Assembly: GCF_001310955.1 (NCBI RefSeq)
Contig: NZ_BAZX01000002.1
Coordinates: 266,581 to 330,580, forward strand
Source of the DNA: Marinifilum fragile JCM 15579
GTDB lineage: Bacteria; Bacteroidota; Bacteroidia; Bacteroidales; Marinifilaceae
Direction of reading: 5' to 3'
Length of the DNA stretch: 64,000 nt
The notes below the pieces were generated by a model. The model had not been told where the DNA came from and made no database searches. It saw nothing but the letters and a program-made list of their open reading frames with translations. Below, one piece after another: positions 36,515 to 46,227 of the stretch (position 1 is its first letter; the number at the start of each line of letters is the position of its first letter). The position numbers and the translations under genes are program-made.

Positions 36515-37912
36515 TTATAATTTTATCTCAATGCCATTGTAAAAGTCAAGAATCTTTGTTCTGAAAATGTATTCGTATTTTGCTTGAAGCAAGTTTGATT
36601 TGGCTTGAAACAGGTTGTTTTTTTCCTGGTTGTAATCAACGGAGTTTACCAAGCCTAAGTTAAATTTTTCTTCGGTATAGCGGAATGCTTCTTCGGTTGA
36701 GGAAACAGCTGTTTCGCTTGAAAAATATTTGTTCATTGCCGCTTTAGCATTTGCATGAGCCTGTTGAATTTCTTTTCTCAAGTCATTTTTTCTGTTTTCC
36801 ATATTCAACTTAGAGCGATCGATATTAATTTTTGCATTGGCAATATTTCTGTTAACAATACCTCCATTAAAAATAGGAATTCGTAGATTGAAACCAAACG
36901 ATTTTCTTTCACGATTTGATAACTGATCTCCAAGTTTCATTTCATTACGAATAATAATTGGTTGAGGTCTATTTTCATCATCTAAAATTAAATCTCCATT
37001 TTCATCTTTTAAAAGTCCTCTTTCTTGAAAGTCTTTAGAATAACTTGAACCCCAATATCCAGACATAGAAAGCGATGGAGCTCTTTGGCCTTTTGCAATT
37101 ACAAGTCCTTTTTCAGAACTTTCCAACCTGTATCTTGCAGCTTTCATCTCAGGTCTGAATTCCAAGGCATTAATGAATACGGATTCAGGATCGACCATAG
37201 AACGAGTTGCATTCAGTACTGGCAATTCAGGAATTCTAATGTCGAATACTGTAGGATTTTCAAGATCTAGTAATTGTGCTAAATCAAGCAATGCCAAATC
37301 AAGATTATTTGAAGCATTAACTACTTCAAGTTCTTCTCGAGCTGCTTGTGCACTTTGTTCCATCAGAGTTCCTTTTGGAAGCGTTCCTGCTTCAACCAAA
37401 GCTTCAGTTCTTTTAATTTGTAGCTTGGTTACTTTCAATTTTTCTTGAGCAACTTGCAACAGTTCTTTATTGAAAAGTATATTCAAGTACGATGATGTAA
37501 TGTTTAAAGCCAAATCTTCTTTCGCTTTTTCTACATCTTGAAGGCTGGCCTTTAAGTCAAGCTCATTTTGTTTTATTGAATTGTACTTTTGAAAGCCTTC
37601 GAATAGCGTTACACTTGCTGATAATCCAACAGAACCACTTTGTGTATTCATATCACCATAAGTGTTATCTGCTGTCAGGGTGCGACCATAGCTAAAGTCA
37701 TACCCTGTGTTACCATTTAAATTTGGCAATAGATCAAACTTCGATTGTTTTGTATTGTTAGCTTGAACTTCAGCATCAAGTTTTCGAAGCTGCAAATCAA
37801 TATTGTGTTCTTTCGCATAGTTGATGCATTTTTCCAAGCTCCATTTTTCTTGAGCATTTACAGAAGAGAATATAAATGCAATCGCAATTAGCGGTAATAA
37901 TAATTTTTTCAT
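36515..37912 (-). CDS. TolC-family outer-membrane efflux protein
   Basis: The 465-residue protein has a signal peptide (ending SSVNAQ). Two repeated halves of long coiled helices (LEKCINYAKEHNIDLQLR and a later NLRIPIFNGGIVNRNIANAK) correspond to the two TolC OEP domains. It is the last gene of a minus-strand operon (ATPase, two permeases, adaptor, TolC), and with those forms a tripartite MacAB-TolC-like exporter spanning both membranes. Confidence 0.93.
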   Translation of the reverse strand: MKKLLLPLIAIAFIFSSVNAQEKWSLEKCINYAKEHNIDLQLRKLDAEVQANNTKQSKFDLLPNLNGNTGYDFSYGRTLTADNTYGDMNTQSGSVGLSASVTLFEGFQKYNSIKQNELDLKASLQDVEKAKEDLALNITSSYLNILFNKELLQVAQEKLKVTKLQIKRTEALVEAGTLPKGTLMEQSAQAAREELEVVNASNNLDLALLDLAQLLDLENPTVFDIRIPELPVLNATRSMVDPESVFINALEFRPEMKAARYRLESSEKGLVIAKGQRAPSLSMSGYWGSSYSKDFQERGLLKDENGDLILDDENRPQPIIIRNEMKLGDQLSNRERKSFGFNLRIPIFNGGIVNRNIANAKINIDRSKLNMENRKNDLRKEIQQAHANAKAAMNKYFSSETAVSSTEEAFRYTEEKFNLGLVNSVDYNQEKNNLFQAKSNLLQAKYEYIFRTKILDFYNGIEIKL

Positions 37913-38011
37913 TTGCTTAATGTTTTATAATCCGTACTACGGTTTAGGCAATTATAAAAACGATTTTGATATGATAAATATGAGCAATATTGAGCTCTTT
38001 ACAAAGCTTGC

Positions 38012-39145
38012 TTAATCTTTCTTTTCTTCTTTTTTCTTTTCTTTAATCATATCTGATTTTTTCTTCTTCTCACCCTTAAGTTTGTCGTCTTTGGTAATAC
38101 CATCTAAAACCTCAATATTGATTCCATCAGATAATCCGGTTTTAATGAATCGTCTTTCAAATTCTTGAGGAGAAGTTTCTACTTCAACAAAAGTTGAGTC
38201 ATTTTCAAACTCCAACAAACTTTCGTTTATAGCAAGTACTTTTTCTCTTTTATCCAAAACGATTTCAGCATTTGCGCTATATCCTGATCTAATAAAATAT
38301 TTGTCGTTTAGTTTAACCGAAGCTTTAATTTCAAACTGAATCGCACCATTTTCTTCAACTCCTTTTGGAGAAATATACTCAAGATTAGCATCGAATTTAA
38401 CATCCTCAATTGCACCAATGGTAAGTTTAAGATTCATTCCTTGATTAATTTTTCCAACTTCAGTTTCATCAACTTTACCTTGGAAAATCATTTCACCCAT
38501 ATCAGCTACGATTGCTACGGTAGTACCATCATTGAAAGTATTAGATTGAATTACAGAATTACCTTCTTTAATTGGAATATCCAAAATCATACCTTCAATT
38601 GTTGAGCGTATAATTGTGTTAGTTGCAGTTGCCGATTTCTTGGTAACCCCTTCTTTAATCAATTGCAAGTTATCTTTAGCAGCCTGCAATTCTTCTCTGG
38701 AATTACGAAAAGCCAACTGTGTTTTTTGGAAATCAGATTCTGAAATAACTTTTTTGTCGTATAATGCTTTATCGCGATTGTAATTGATCTCAGAATCTTC
38801 AAAGTTAATCTTTGCAACATTAACTCTTGATTCGGCACTATTCAAGTTAATCATATCTGGAATGATCTTAATTTTAGCAATAGGATCACCTTTTTTCAGC
38901 ATTTCACCAGCTTCAACATATAGAGTTTCGATAATACCTGAAACTCCTTGAGGCTTAATTTCAATTTCTTTTCTAGGCACAACGGAGCCTGTTGCAATTG
39001 TCTTTTTAACAATGTCAGTAATCTCAGGAGATTTTGTGTTATAAACTACAGGTTTGTCTTGCGACTTTTTATAAAGGAAAAAAATGGTTCCTACAAAAAG
39101 GACGATTAACCCTACAACCATTAAGATTCTTAGAACTTTTTTCAT
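38012..39145 (-). CDS. Periplasmic adaptor (HlyD/MacA-like) subunit
   Basis: The 377-residue protein has one N-terminal membrane segment (about 7-27). Then come a lipoyl-like half (EIEIKPQGVSGIIETLYVEAG), an alpha-hairpin (about 100-170), a second lipoyl half, and a beta-barrel domain with TVAIVADMGEMIF. The C-terminal tail is very lysine-rich (KKKSDMIKEKKKEEKKD). It links the ABC permeases and the TolC partner. It lies 30 bases downstream of the second permease. Confidence 0.92.
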   Translation of the reverse strand: MKKVLRILMVVGLIVLFVGTIFFLYKKSQDKPVVYNTKSPEITDIVKKTIATGSVVPRKEIEIKPQGVSGIIETLYVEAGEMLKKGDPIAKIKIIPDMINLNSAESRVNVAKINFEDSEINYNRDKALYDKKVISESDFQKTQLAFRNSREELQAAKDNLQLIKEGVTKKSATATNTIIRSTIEGMILDIPIKEGNSVIQSNTFNDGTTVAIVADMGEMIFQGKVDETEVGKINQGMNLKLTIGAIEDVKFDANLEYISPKGVEENGAIQFEIKASVKLNDKYFIRSGYSANAEIVLDKREKVLAINESLLEFENDSTFVEVETSPQEFERRFIKTGLSDGINIEVLDGITKDDKLKGEKKKKSDMIKEKKKEEKKD

Positions 39146-39174
39146 GACTTGTATTATTTTCAGATTTATGACTT

Positions 39175-40425
39175 TTATTCGTATCTCAAAGCATCAACGG
39201 GCTTAATTCTAATGGCTCTTTGTGCTGGTAAAAGTCCAGCAAGAACTCCAAAAAACACCAAAACTCCGAGTGCTATAAATGCTACATTAATATCAACGTA
39301 GGGATTTAAAATTTGTGGGTTAGGGCTTCCTTCTGTTGCTTTGCCAATTAATTCAACAATAACAACTCCAAGTACTAGTCCCCAAAATCCAGCAAAAGTG
39401 GTTAAGAATACCGATTCGTTAATGATTTGACCAACTACCAATGCCGGTTTTGCACCAATTGCGCGTTTAATTCCTAGCTCCTTGGTTCTTTCTTTCACAA
39501 CCACGTGCATAATATTACTCACCCCAATCACTCCGGTGATGAGAACACCAAACCCAATGACCCAAAACAGGAATCCAATACTATTAAATAAGCCAAAAAT
39601 CTTATTGAAAATTTTGGCAATATTGAAATTCCCAATGGCTTGTCTGTCTTCAGGATGTATCGAATGACGGCGAGCTAAAATTTCAAATATTTTATCCTCT
39701 AATTCTGCTACAGATTCACCAACCTTTGCTGTTGCCAGAAAAACATAGAATTTATCACCGTAATTGTAAAGCTGTTGTAGGGTAGTGTATGGCAATTGAA
39801 TGATATCATCACGATTCCCCATGTTATTACTTAAAGGTTTAATTTCACCGATGATTTTGAAAAAAATACCGTTCACTTTTAGGTATTGTCCAATTGGATC
39901 CTCATCTTCTTCGAACATGAGTTCTTTAACACGAGGACCAATGGTAATTACTTTTCGGAATTCCTTCAAATCATTTTCGTTGATAAATCTTCCAGAAACT
40001 ACTTCAACAGGATTTACCATGTTCATTTCAGGAGATGTCCCTTTAATTCTAAAGTTTCCTTTTTTCTCTTTTCGAAATGTATTGTGAGTTGCACCACCAC
40101 TCCAGCCATTAATGTCAGGAGCGATATGTTCCAATTCAGGAATATTTTTTTTGAGTGCTAGCAAATCGTCATTGGTAAATTGGTAAAATCTGTTCCGGGG
40201 TAAGCCCTTATAGGCTTTGGTTGTTCTTTCTACCCAAAACACTGTTGAATTGGTTGCAAAGTTTCCCAAAGAAGATTGAATGTTATTTTGAAATCCTCTT
40301 CCTATTCCAAGAAGAGTTACCAAAATAAGAATACCAAACATCACACCTAAGCCAGTTAGGATGGTACGAAGTTTATTCTTTTTTAGTGCGGCAGTAATCT
40401 CCTGCCATTTATCTAGATCGAACAT
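39175..40425 (-). CDS. MacB-like ABC permease, second copy
   Basis: The 416-residue protein has an N-terminal membrane segment after FDLDKWQEITAALKKNKLRT, a MacB periplasmic core (about 50-245) and an FtsX domain with three terminal membrane segments (VKERTKELGIKRAIGA in its loop). It is a tandem paralogue of the preceding permease. The two likely form the two membrane subunits of one exporter. The transported substrate may be a lipid, peptide or antibiotic and cannot be stated. Confidence 0.93.
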   Translation of the reverse strand: MFDLDKWQEITAALKKNKLRTILTGLGVMFGILILVTLLGIGRGFQNNIQSSLGNFATNSTVFWVERTTKAYKGLPRNRFYQFTNDDLLALKKNIPELEHIAPDINGWSGGATHNTFRKEKKGNFRIKGTSPEMNMVNPVEVVSGRFINENDLKEFRKVITIGPRVKELMFEEDEDPIGQYLKVNGIFFKIIGEIKPLSNNMGNRDDIIQLPYTTLQQLYNYGDKFYVFLATAKVGESVAELEDKIFEILARRHSIHPEDRQAIGNFNIAKIFNKIFGLFNSIGFLFWVIGFGVLITGVIGVSNIMHVVVKERTKELGIKRAIGAKPALVVGQIINESVFLTTFAGFWGLVLGVVIVELIGKATEGSPNPQILNPYVDINVAFIALGVLVFFGVLAGLLPAQRAIRIKPVDALRYE

Positions 40426-40449
40426 TCTAATGTCGTTTATAAATTCGTA

Positions 40450-41703
40450 TTATTCGTCTCTTAAAGCTTCAATCGGTCTGATGGCTGCAGCTTTTCGTGC
40501 TGGGAAAAATCCTGCCAAAGCACCGGTAATTACCAAAACAATTGTTGCACCTATTGCTATTCCAAGGTCAACTTGTGGGTCAAGGAAATATATTGCTGCT
40601 GGAGCATACACTTTTTCGATAATGTCAAATTGATTGATAGCTTCCAATAATCCTACCCCTGCAATTAGTCCTATATAACCCGAAGCAGCAGTAATAAATA
40701 TTGCCTCCATTAAGATTAAACCAACAACTGAACCTGGAGATGCGCCAATGGCTTTTCGAATACCAATTTCTTTTGTACGCTCTCTAACAACAATCATCAT
40801 GATATTGAAAACACCAATTACGCCTAGTACAATGGTGAATATTCCTATGATCCAAACAAACATTTCAATTGCACTAAATAAACCTGCGAAAGTTTGAGAG
40901 TTTTCAATATTATTCTGAATCCATAGTGCATTTTTATCTTCCTTGCTGAAGTTGTGTCTGTCAGCCATTTTATAGGTAATCTGCCTTTCGATCTTTTGGC
41001 TTTCCTCAACCGAAACATCATTTAAAGTGAAAGAGATTCTACGGATATGATCGTTGTTGTTAAATATTTTTTGGGCTACAGTAATCGGAATGTATATTTC
41101 TCTTGAGTTGTCATCGAAACTTGACTGATGAAAAACACCAATTACTTTAAACTTGATATTATTAATGTTGATGTATTTGTTAAGAGCTGTTTCTTTGGGG
41201 AAGAGTACTTTTTTTACCTCATCCTGAATGGCTACAACTTTTCTGTGTTCATCCAGATCTTTTTGATTAAGAAACCTTCCCTTAATGATGTCAAAGTTTT
41301 TAATTTCCTTGTAAGTATCATGAACAGGCGAAACATTAAAGTTTCCGAAATTATTTTTATAGGAAATTGTTTCAGCTCCTGGAATGTATGACATCGCCGA
41401 AATCGCATCTATCTTTTGAATTGACTTTTTCAGATTCAGGAAATCATCATTTACCATTTGAATCCTTTTGCCTTCTGGAGTTCCTTTGTATGCTTTGGTA
41501 GTTCTACCACCAAATATTTGCATACTGTTTGTTGCATCTTGAGCAAATACAGAAGTCATACCATTACGTAGGCCTCTTCCTGCCCCCAAAAGGAAAATCA
41601 ACATAAATATTCCGGTTGCAACCGAAAAACCAGTTAAGATCGTACGAGTTTTGTTTTTCCTAATGGTACTAAATATTTCTTGCCACTTATCTCTGTCAAA
41701 CAT
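40450..41703 (-). CDS. MacB-like ABC permease, first copy
   Basis: The 417-residue protein begins FDRDKWQEIFSTIRKNKTRT, with the MacB periplasmic core and FtsX domain (VRERTKEIGIRKAIGA) as in its neighbour 25 bases downstream. The similarity of both copies around the N-terminal amphipathic helix shows a gene duplication. It follows the ATPase gene by 21 bases, so the whole set is an operon. Confidence 0.93.
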   Translation of the reverse strand: MFDRDKWQEIFSTIRKNKTRTILTGFSVATGIFMLIFLLGAGRGLRNGMTSVFAQDATNSMQIFGGRTTKAYKGTPEGKRIQMVNDDFLNLKKSIQKIDAISAMSYIPGAETISYKNNFGNFNVSPVHDTYKEIKNFDIIKGRFLNQKDLDEHRKVVAIQDEVKKVLFPKETALNKYININNIKFKVIGVFHQSSFDDNSREIYIPITVAQKIFNNNDHIRRISFTLNDVSVEESQKIERQITYKMADRHNFSKEDKNALWIQNNIENSQTFAGLFSAIEMFVWIIGIFTIVLGVIGVFNIMMIVVRERTKEIGIRKAIGASPGSVVGLILMEAIFITAASGYIGLIAGVGLLEAINQFDIIEKVYAPAAIYFLDPQVDLGIAIGATIVLVITGALAGFFPARKAAAIRPIEALRDE

Positions 41704-41724
41704 AGCTTGATATTAGGGTTTGGT

Positions 41725-42444
41725 TTATTCCTGAAGAGGAATTTTAACCGATTCAGTATGGTTAATTTTGTTATTCTCTACGATTGATTCGATAACACCA
41801 TCCTTTAAATTGATGATTCTATCTGTCATATGGGCAATATCATTTTCGTGAGTAACGATAATTACAGTAATTCCTGATTGGTTGATTTCTCTTAAAAGAT
41901 CCATTACTTCAATTGAAGTTGCTGAGTCAAGAGCTCCGGTGGGTTCATCGGCTAAAATAATTTTGGGTTGAGTAATCATAGCACGGGCGATGGCAACTCT
42001 TTGCTTTTGTCCACCCGAAAGTTCGTTTGGCATATGGTGTGCCCATTCTTTTAATCCCATTTTATCAAGATACTCTATGGCAAGGCTATTTCTCTTTTTT
42101 CTTGATACTTTTTGATAGTAGAGTGGAAGGGCTACATTTTCCATAGCATTTTTAAAAGAAATCAGATTAAATGATTGAAATACAAAACCCAACAAATTAT
42201 TGCGAAGCTTGGCAGCTTTTGTTTCGCTCATCGATTTAATTTCCTCGTTGTTTAGCACGTAAACTCCTTCGTCATGGTTGTCTAAAAGTCCGAGAATATT
42301 CAATAATGTTGACTTTCCGGAGCCGGAAGATCCCATGATTGATACCAATTCACCTTCTTTAATATGCAAATCGATACCTTTAAGGACATGCAACTTGTTG
42401 GTTCCGGTGATGTACGATTTGTGAATGTTTTGTAATCGGATCAT
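41725..42444 (-). CDS. ABC exporter ATPase (MacB/LolD-like)
   Basis: Starting at the ATG at 42444 the 239-residue protein has a normal LolD/MacB length: Walker A MGSSGSGKSTLLN, signature ELSGGQKQRVAIARAM and Walker B ILADEPTGALDS. The upstream ATG at 42504 would add 20 atypical residues. It energises the two FtsX-type permeases in the mechanotransmission-type efflux pump. It is the first gene of the operon and faces dgt across a region with GTAC-containing repeats. Confidence 0.95.
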   Translation of the reverse strand: MIRLQNIHKSYITGTNKLHVLKGIDLHIKEGELVSIMGSSGSGKSTLLNILGLLDNHDEGVYVLNNEEIKSMSETKAAKLRNNLLGFVFQSFNLISFKNAMENVALPLYYQKVSRKKRNSLAIEYLDKMGLKEWAHHMPNELSGGQKQRVAIARAMITQPKIILADEPTGALDSATSIEVMDLLREINQSGITVIIVTHENDIAHMTDRIINLKDGVIESIVENNKINHTESVKIPLQE

Positions 42445-42846
42445 AATATTGATGTATTTAAAAAAATCTATATACAATAGTAATTTTATGTGATTGGATT
42501 TCAAATTTATTTAGACCAACGTACACAATTATCGACAAACCTGTATTATCAACTGATAATGTCGAATTAAATAAGCATAATAATAAATTAGAAAATCTTC
42601 ACCCCAATGATACTTTATTTTTCAATACTCGTGCCACATAATGGAACTGTCATTAAATCAGCAAAATGAATGATTTGTACATTCTTTTTTGATGGTTTAT
42701 GTGTACGATGTTATTACATAGGATGTACGAATACGTACATTTCAATGTATCAGTATAACAGTTAAAGTGGTGAATTGTTAATAATTGCTAAACAAATCGG
42801 ACAACGAGAATTTTTTAATGTAATTTAGGAGCTTTAAATCTAAATT
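42445..42846. other. Divergent region, efflux operon / dgt
   Basis: No gene is seen in about 400 bases. Several GTAC-containing elements (near 42520, 42675, 42702 and 42723-42740) and a possible -7 box for the minus-strand operon (TAAATTTG, 42502-42509) are present. Confidence 0.55.
42723..42740. promoter_or_regulatory. Candidate operator, palindrome
   Basis: ATGTACG-AATA-CGTACAT is a perfect 7-bp inverted repeat. Related TGTAC half-sites occur near 42675 (TTGTACATT) and 42702 (TGTACGATG), and CGTACA at 42520. The cluster in the divergent region suggests binding of a dimeric regulator controlling the efflux operon, dgt, or both. Confidence 0.45.
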
Positions 42847-44190
42847 ATGGATTGGATAAAATTACTTTCAACGAAAAGATTCGGACAAGAAGATAAATAC
42901 TCACCTGCAAGTGTTGATGTGAGAACTCAATTTCAAAGAGATTACGATAGGTTGATATTCTCATCACCATTTCGTCGTTTACAAAATAAAACACAAGTTT
43001 TTCCGCTACCCGGAAGTATTTTTGTACACAATCGATTAACTCATAGTTTGGAAGTTTCTAGTGTCGGAAGATCACTTGGTAATTTGCTCGCTGAGAAATT
43101 AATAGAGAAGAAAAAAGTTGATCCTGATTCAGGGATTAGAGAAATAGGCAGTATTGTTGCAGCAGCATGTTTGGCTCATGATTTGGGTAATCCTCCTTTT
43201 GGTCACTCTGGGGAGAAAGCCTTGTCGCATTATTTTGAAAAAGGAGAAGGGGCAGAGCTTAAGGATAAATTTAGCGATGAGGAGTGGTTCGATTTAACCA
43301 ATTTTGAGGGCAATGCAAATGCCTTACGACTGTTGACACATGCATTTAATGGAAGAAGAATAGGAGGATTTGCACTTACCTATTCTACCATAGTATCCAT
43401 TGTAAAGTATCCTTGGGAGTCAAATAAAATTCCTGAAGTTGGAAAGAAAAAGTATGGATATTTTCAGACCGAAAAGGAGTCTTACTTTAAAATTGCCAGG
43501 GAGTTGGAAATTCCTGAAGTAAGTGAAGGAATATATGCACGTTTCCCTTTGGTTTACCTGGTTGAGGCAGCCGATGATATTTGTTATCAAATTATGGATA
43601 TTGAGGATGCTCACAAATTAAACATTTTGAGTACTGCAGAAACCAAGGAACTCCTTCTAAACTTTTATGATCCTGAAAAAGAAAAATCAAGTCTTGATAG
43701 AATTAATGAAACTTGCCAGGAGGTAACTGACACCAATGAGCAGATTGCATTTATTAGAGCCAGTGTAATTGGTAAACTGGTGGGAGAGTGTGTTCATGTT
43801 TTTCTTGATAATTACGATGATATTTTAAATGGAAGATTTAACGGAACTTTAATCAAGGAGGTAGAGCCAACTTGCAAGCAAGCGTATAAAACCTGCGCGG
43901 GAGTAGCTGTTCAGAGAATTTATCGACACCGATCGGTTATTGAAATTGAGTTGGCAGGTTATAAAATTTTGGGAACCTTATTGGAGGAATTCGTTTCAGC
44001 GGTGATGGAACCCGATAATTTCTATTCGAAAAACTTACTATCCTTAATCCCTCAACAATACGATGTGTCAGGTGAGAGTGATTACAAGAAAATCATGTCG
44101 GTGTTGGATTTTGTATCTGGCATGACCGATGTATTTGCTCTTGATTTGTATCGAAAAATAAAAGGGATTGAGTTGCCTGAAATAAAATAA
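42847..44190 (+). CDS. dgt: Deoxyguanosinetriphosphate triphosphohydrolase-like HD protein
   Basis: The 447-residue HD-domain enzyme has FSSPFRRLQNKTQVFPLPG near the N-terminus, NRLTHSLEVSSVGRSLG and AACLAHDLGNPPFGHSGE (the H...HD metal site). Another conserved helix carries EAADDICYQIMDIEDAH. Family enzymes hydrolyse dNTPs to deoxynucleosides and tripolyphosphate. It starts a small operon with the secreted protein three bases downstream. Together with two dNKs in the window it may help balance deoxynucleotide pools. Confidence 0.95.
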   Translation: MDWIKLLSTKRFGQEDKYSPASVDVRTQFQRDYDRLIFSSPFRRLQNKTQVFPLPGSIFVHNRLTHSLEVSSVGRSLGNLLAEKLIEKKKVDPDSGIREIGSIVAAACLAHDLGNPPFGHSGEKALSHYFEKGEGAELKDKFSDEEWFDLTNFEGNANALRLLTHAFNGRRIGGFALTYSTIVSIVKYPWESNKIPEVGKKKYGYFQTEKESYFKIARELEIPEVSEGIYARFPLVYLVEAADDICYQIMDIEDAHKLNILSTAETKELLLNFYDPEKEKSSLDRINETCQEVTDTNEQIAFIRASVIGKLVGECVHVFLDNYDDILNGRFNGTLIKEVEPTCKQAYKTCAGVAVQRIYRHRSVIEIELAGYKILGTLLEEFVSAVMEPDNFYSKNLLSLIPQQYDVSGESDYKKIMSVLDFVSGMTDVFALDLYRKIKGIELPEIK

Positions 44191-44193
44191 AGT

Positions 44194-44715
44194 ATGAGAA
44201 AGTTTATATTGATCTGTGTCCTTAGTTTTGCTTGGATATCTGGTGTTGTTGCACAGGAAGAATGGAAAAAAATAGAGTCAGAAAAATCAAAAATTAGATT
44301 TTCAATTCCTGATCAACCCATTGTTCACAACAAAGAGCTCAATGGTATTTCAATAGAGGTGTTCAGTTATAAGGATGCAGTAACGGTATTTGGGATAGTG
44401 GCTTCTGATTTTTCCAAAGTAGGAATTGATTTTTCCTATTCAGATCCATCCGAATATTATGAAGAAATGAAAGAAGGCAGTTTGGTAAGTAGTGGGACAA
44501 TTCTGTTAGAGGAAAGATCCGTGGCTTACCAAAAAATGCTGGGGAAAGAAATTGAATATACACAGATGGTGGGCAAACATGAGTATACCTATTTTAAACG
44601 TTTCTTCTTCCGTGGCAAATACATTTATCAAATTGCGATAGGTGGGCCATCGCGCATGAAAAGAATACTTCTTGACAAAAAGAATTTGTACTTTAATTCA
44701 GTGGAATTTTTATAA
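44194..44715 (+). CDS. Secreted hypothetical protein downstream of dgt
   Basis: The 173-residue protein has a signal peptide (about 1-20, ending GVVAQ) and a single alpha/beta domain, with 'KIRFSIPDQPIVHNKELNGI' near the start and 'YFKRFFFRGKYIYQIAIGGP' near the end. The layout recalls PsbP/MOG1-like periplasmic domains, but I do not claim the family. It is translationally close to dgt (3-base gap). Confidence 0.75.
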   Translation: MRKFILICVLSFAWISGVVAQEEWKKIESEKSKIRFSIPDQPIVHNKELNGISIEVFSYKDAVTVFGIVASDFSKVGIDFSYSDPSEYYEEMKEGSLVSSGTILLEERSVAYQKMLGKEIEYTQMVGKHEYTYFKRFFFRGKYIYQIAIGGPSRMKRILLDKKNLYFNSVEFL

Positions 44716-44719
44716 GATT

Positions 44720-44782
44720 TTACGTAAATGTTAATTGATATTACGTAATCGTGAATTCATATTACGTAATCGTTAAACCATA
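44720..44782. repeat. Three 21-bp direct repeats with TTACGTAA palindromes
   Basis: Units start at 44720, 44741 and 44762, an exact 21-base period (two helical turns), each opening with the palindrome TTACGTAA and ending in ATA with a partly conserved cGTnAA centre. Phased palindromes like this usually mark a multimeric repressor or activator site. They lie 70 bases before a small unassigned ORF. Confidence 0.85.
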
Positions 44783-44852
44783 CAAAATCAGCTTGAAAAT
44801 TATTCATAATCCTATTAAATTTAAGGTAGTAAAACAGTAAACTTTAGGGGAT

Positions 44853-45002
44853 ATGAAATTTTTAAAAAAGCTAAAAGATTTGTTCTACACGGTAGACGAC
44901 GATTTCGTAGTTGTTGATCTTACTACGAAGATGATTCAATCGATGAATGCTAGAGATTGGAATCGATTAAAAAACAAGAAAAACTTCATGGTTATAAAGT
45001 AG
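44853..45002 (+). CDS. Small basic hypothetical protein (49 residues)
   Basis: A 49-residue frame starts at an ATG preceded by AGGGG at good Shine-Dalgarno spacing, unusual in this AT-rich phylum. The product begins MKFLKKLKDLFYTVDDDFVV, continues with VDLTTKMIQSMNARDWNRLK and ends in MVIK; it is basic at both ends with an acidic stretch in between. I know no family. The phased TTACGTAA repeats 70 bases upstream suggest that it is regulated. Size alone does not exclude chance. Confidence 0.45.
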   Translation: MKFLKKLKDLFYTVDDDFVVVDLTTKMIQSMNARDWNRLKNKKNFMVIK

Positions 45003-45097
45003 TTTTTGTTGTAAAAATTAAAAGAGATGGGCTGAAATGATATTGGCAAATCGTTTTAGCCTGAGGGTTTGGCGACCTTATGAAAAAATGATTTCGA

Positions 45098-46201
45098 CTA
45101 TTTGTCGGAATTTTTTTTGCCATTTTCTTTGTATTTCTTTAATCCCTGAATAACAATATTGCCTGTTCCATTTGGGTTGCATGGATATTGAAATTCCCTT
45201 TTGCTCAATTTTTTATCATTGATAATTTCATAAAACCGGTCTAGGTATTTAAGTGTGTTTTTCTTGTTAGTTTTATCGAGTAAGGTATTATTCTCGTAAA
45301 TGGCATAAATTTCTTTTTTCAATTCATTAAATAACTGGAAAGTAGATTCAAATTCGCTCATGTCATCCAGACAATATCCTCTATACCTTCTATCGCGAAC
45401 AGAGCTTAATTGAAGGGCTTCTGCAGGTGCCGCATATGGTGTATTTACAATTCCAGACATGTCAAAATCGTAAGGAACAGCATATAATGATGAATTGTTT
45501 TCGCTGTTTAATATTTTAATATTGTGAAGGTATTGGATCGACCAATCAGTGTTGCCAATCAGAAATTGAAATACAGACATTTTAAGAAAATACTCCTTGT
45601 CGATTGTTTCCGGATTAACTTGTAGTTGCTTTCGAATAGCTGAAGAATTTCGTACGGCCATTTTATCCTGATCTTCTATGAGAATTCCATAGCCGGCATT
45701 TCTGATTTTATTTCGATTTATGTCTTCAAAAATCACTTTTACCAATCTTACTCGAAAGCTTTTCTCTGTAATTAACTGGTAGATTTTATAAACCAGGTAT
45801 TCTTGTACAACAAATTTTTCATCAACACAAGTTGTTACCAGTTTTAATTTATTCTGTCCCTTAAAAATGGTTTCAGCCAAATCCGGCAAAGTGTCAAAAT
45901 TTAAAAGAAGGGGAGGAATTGCACAATTTACTCTCATCTTGCGAAAATGCCCTCTTGTTTTTACACGAATATCTATAGAGTGGTGTTGGTTATTGATTTC
46001 ATATGAGAAAACAATAGGGTGATATTTTGCATTTTCTTTTCTGTCGTTGAACAATTTTCTGATATCTCCTTTGAGTTTGATTTCAAAAATTTCATCACTC
46101 TCGAATAGAGGAGATGGCTCATAAGAGCTGTTTGTTTCATTTTGAGCACAAATTTCCCAAGTAAAACACAAGGATAATATCAGGACGAAAAAGAATCTCA
46201 T
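45098..46201 (-). CDS. Secreted CotH-like protein
   Basis: From the ATG at 46201 the 367-residue protein has a signal peptide (MRFFFVLILSLCFTWEICAQ). The middle shows a CotH-kinase-like layout: RVKTRGHFRK, a hydrophobic FVVQEYLVYKIYQL helix, an FLIGNTDWSIQYLHNI segment, and an aspartate-rich VPYDFDMSG near residue 250. This resembles spore-coat CotH kinases only in broad outline, so the family call is uncertain. It is cotranscribed with the phosphatase-like gene 26 bases upstream. Confidence 0.65.
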   Translation of the reverse strand: MRFFFVLILSLCFTWEICAQNETNSSYEPSPLFESDEIFEIKLKGDIRKLFNDRKENAKYHPIVFSYEINNQHHSIDIRVKTRGHFRKMRVNCAIPPLLLNFDTLPDLAETIFKGQNKLKLVTTCVDEKFVVQEYLVYKIYQLITEKSFRVRLVKVIFEDINRNKIRNAGYGILIEDQDKMAVRNSSAIRKQLQVNPETIDKEYFLKMSVFQFLIGNTDWSIQYLHNIKILNSENNSSLYAVPYDFDMSGIVNTPYAAPAEALQLSSVRDRRYRGYCLDDMSEFESTFQLFNELKKEIYAIYENNTLLDKTNKKNTLKYLDRFYEIINDKKLSKREFQYPCNPNGTGNIVIQGLKKYKENGKKNSDK

Positions 46202-46227
46202 ATTGATTAATTTGTTGTGCATAAAGA

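Larger units (their letters stand above)
44716..45097. other. Intergenic region with TTACGTAA repeats and a small ORF
   Basis: It contains the three 21-bp repeats at 44720-44782 and the 49-residue frame at 44853-45002, both listed separately. From 45003 to 45097, before the convergent CotH-like gene end, I see no clear terminator. Confidence 0.6.
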
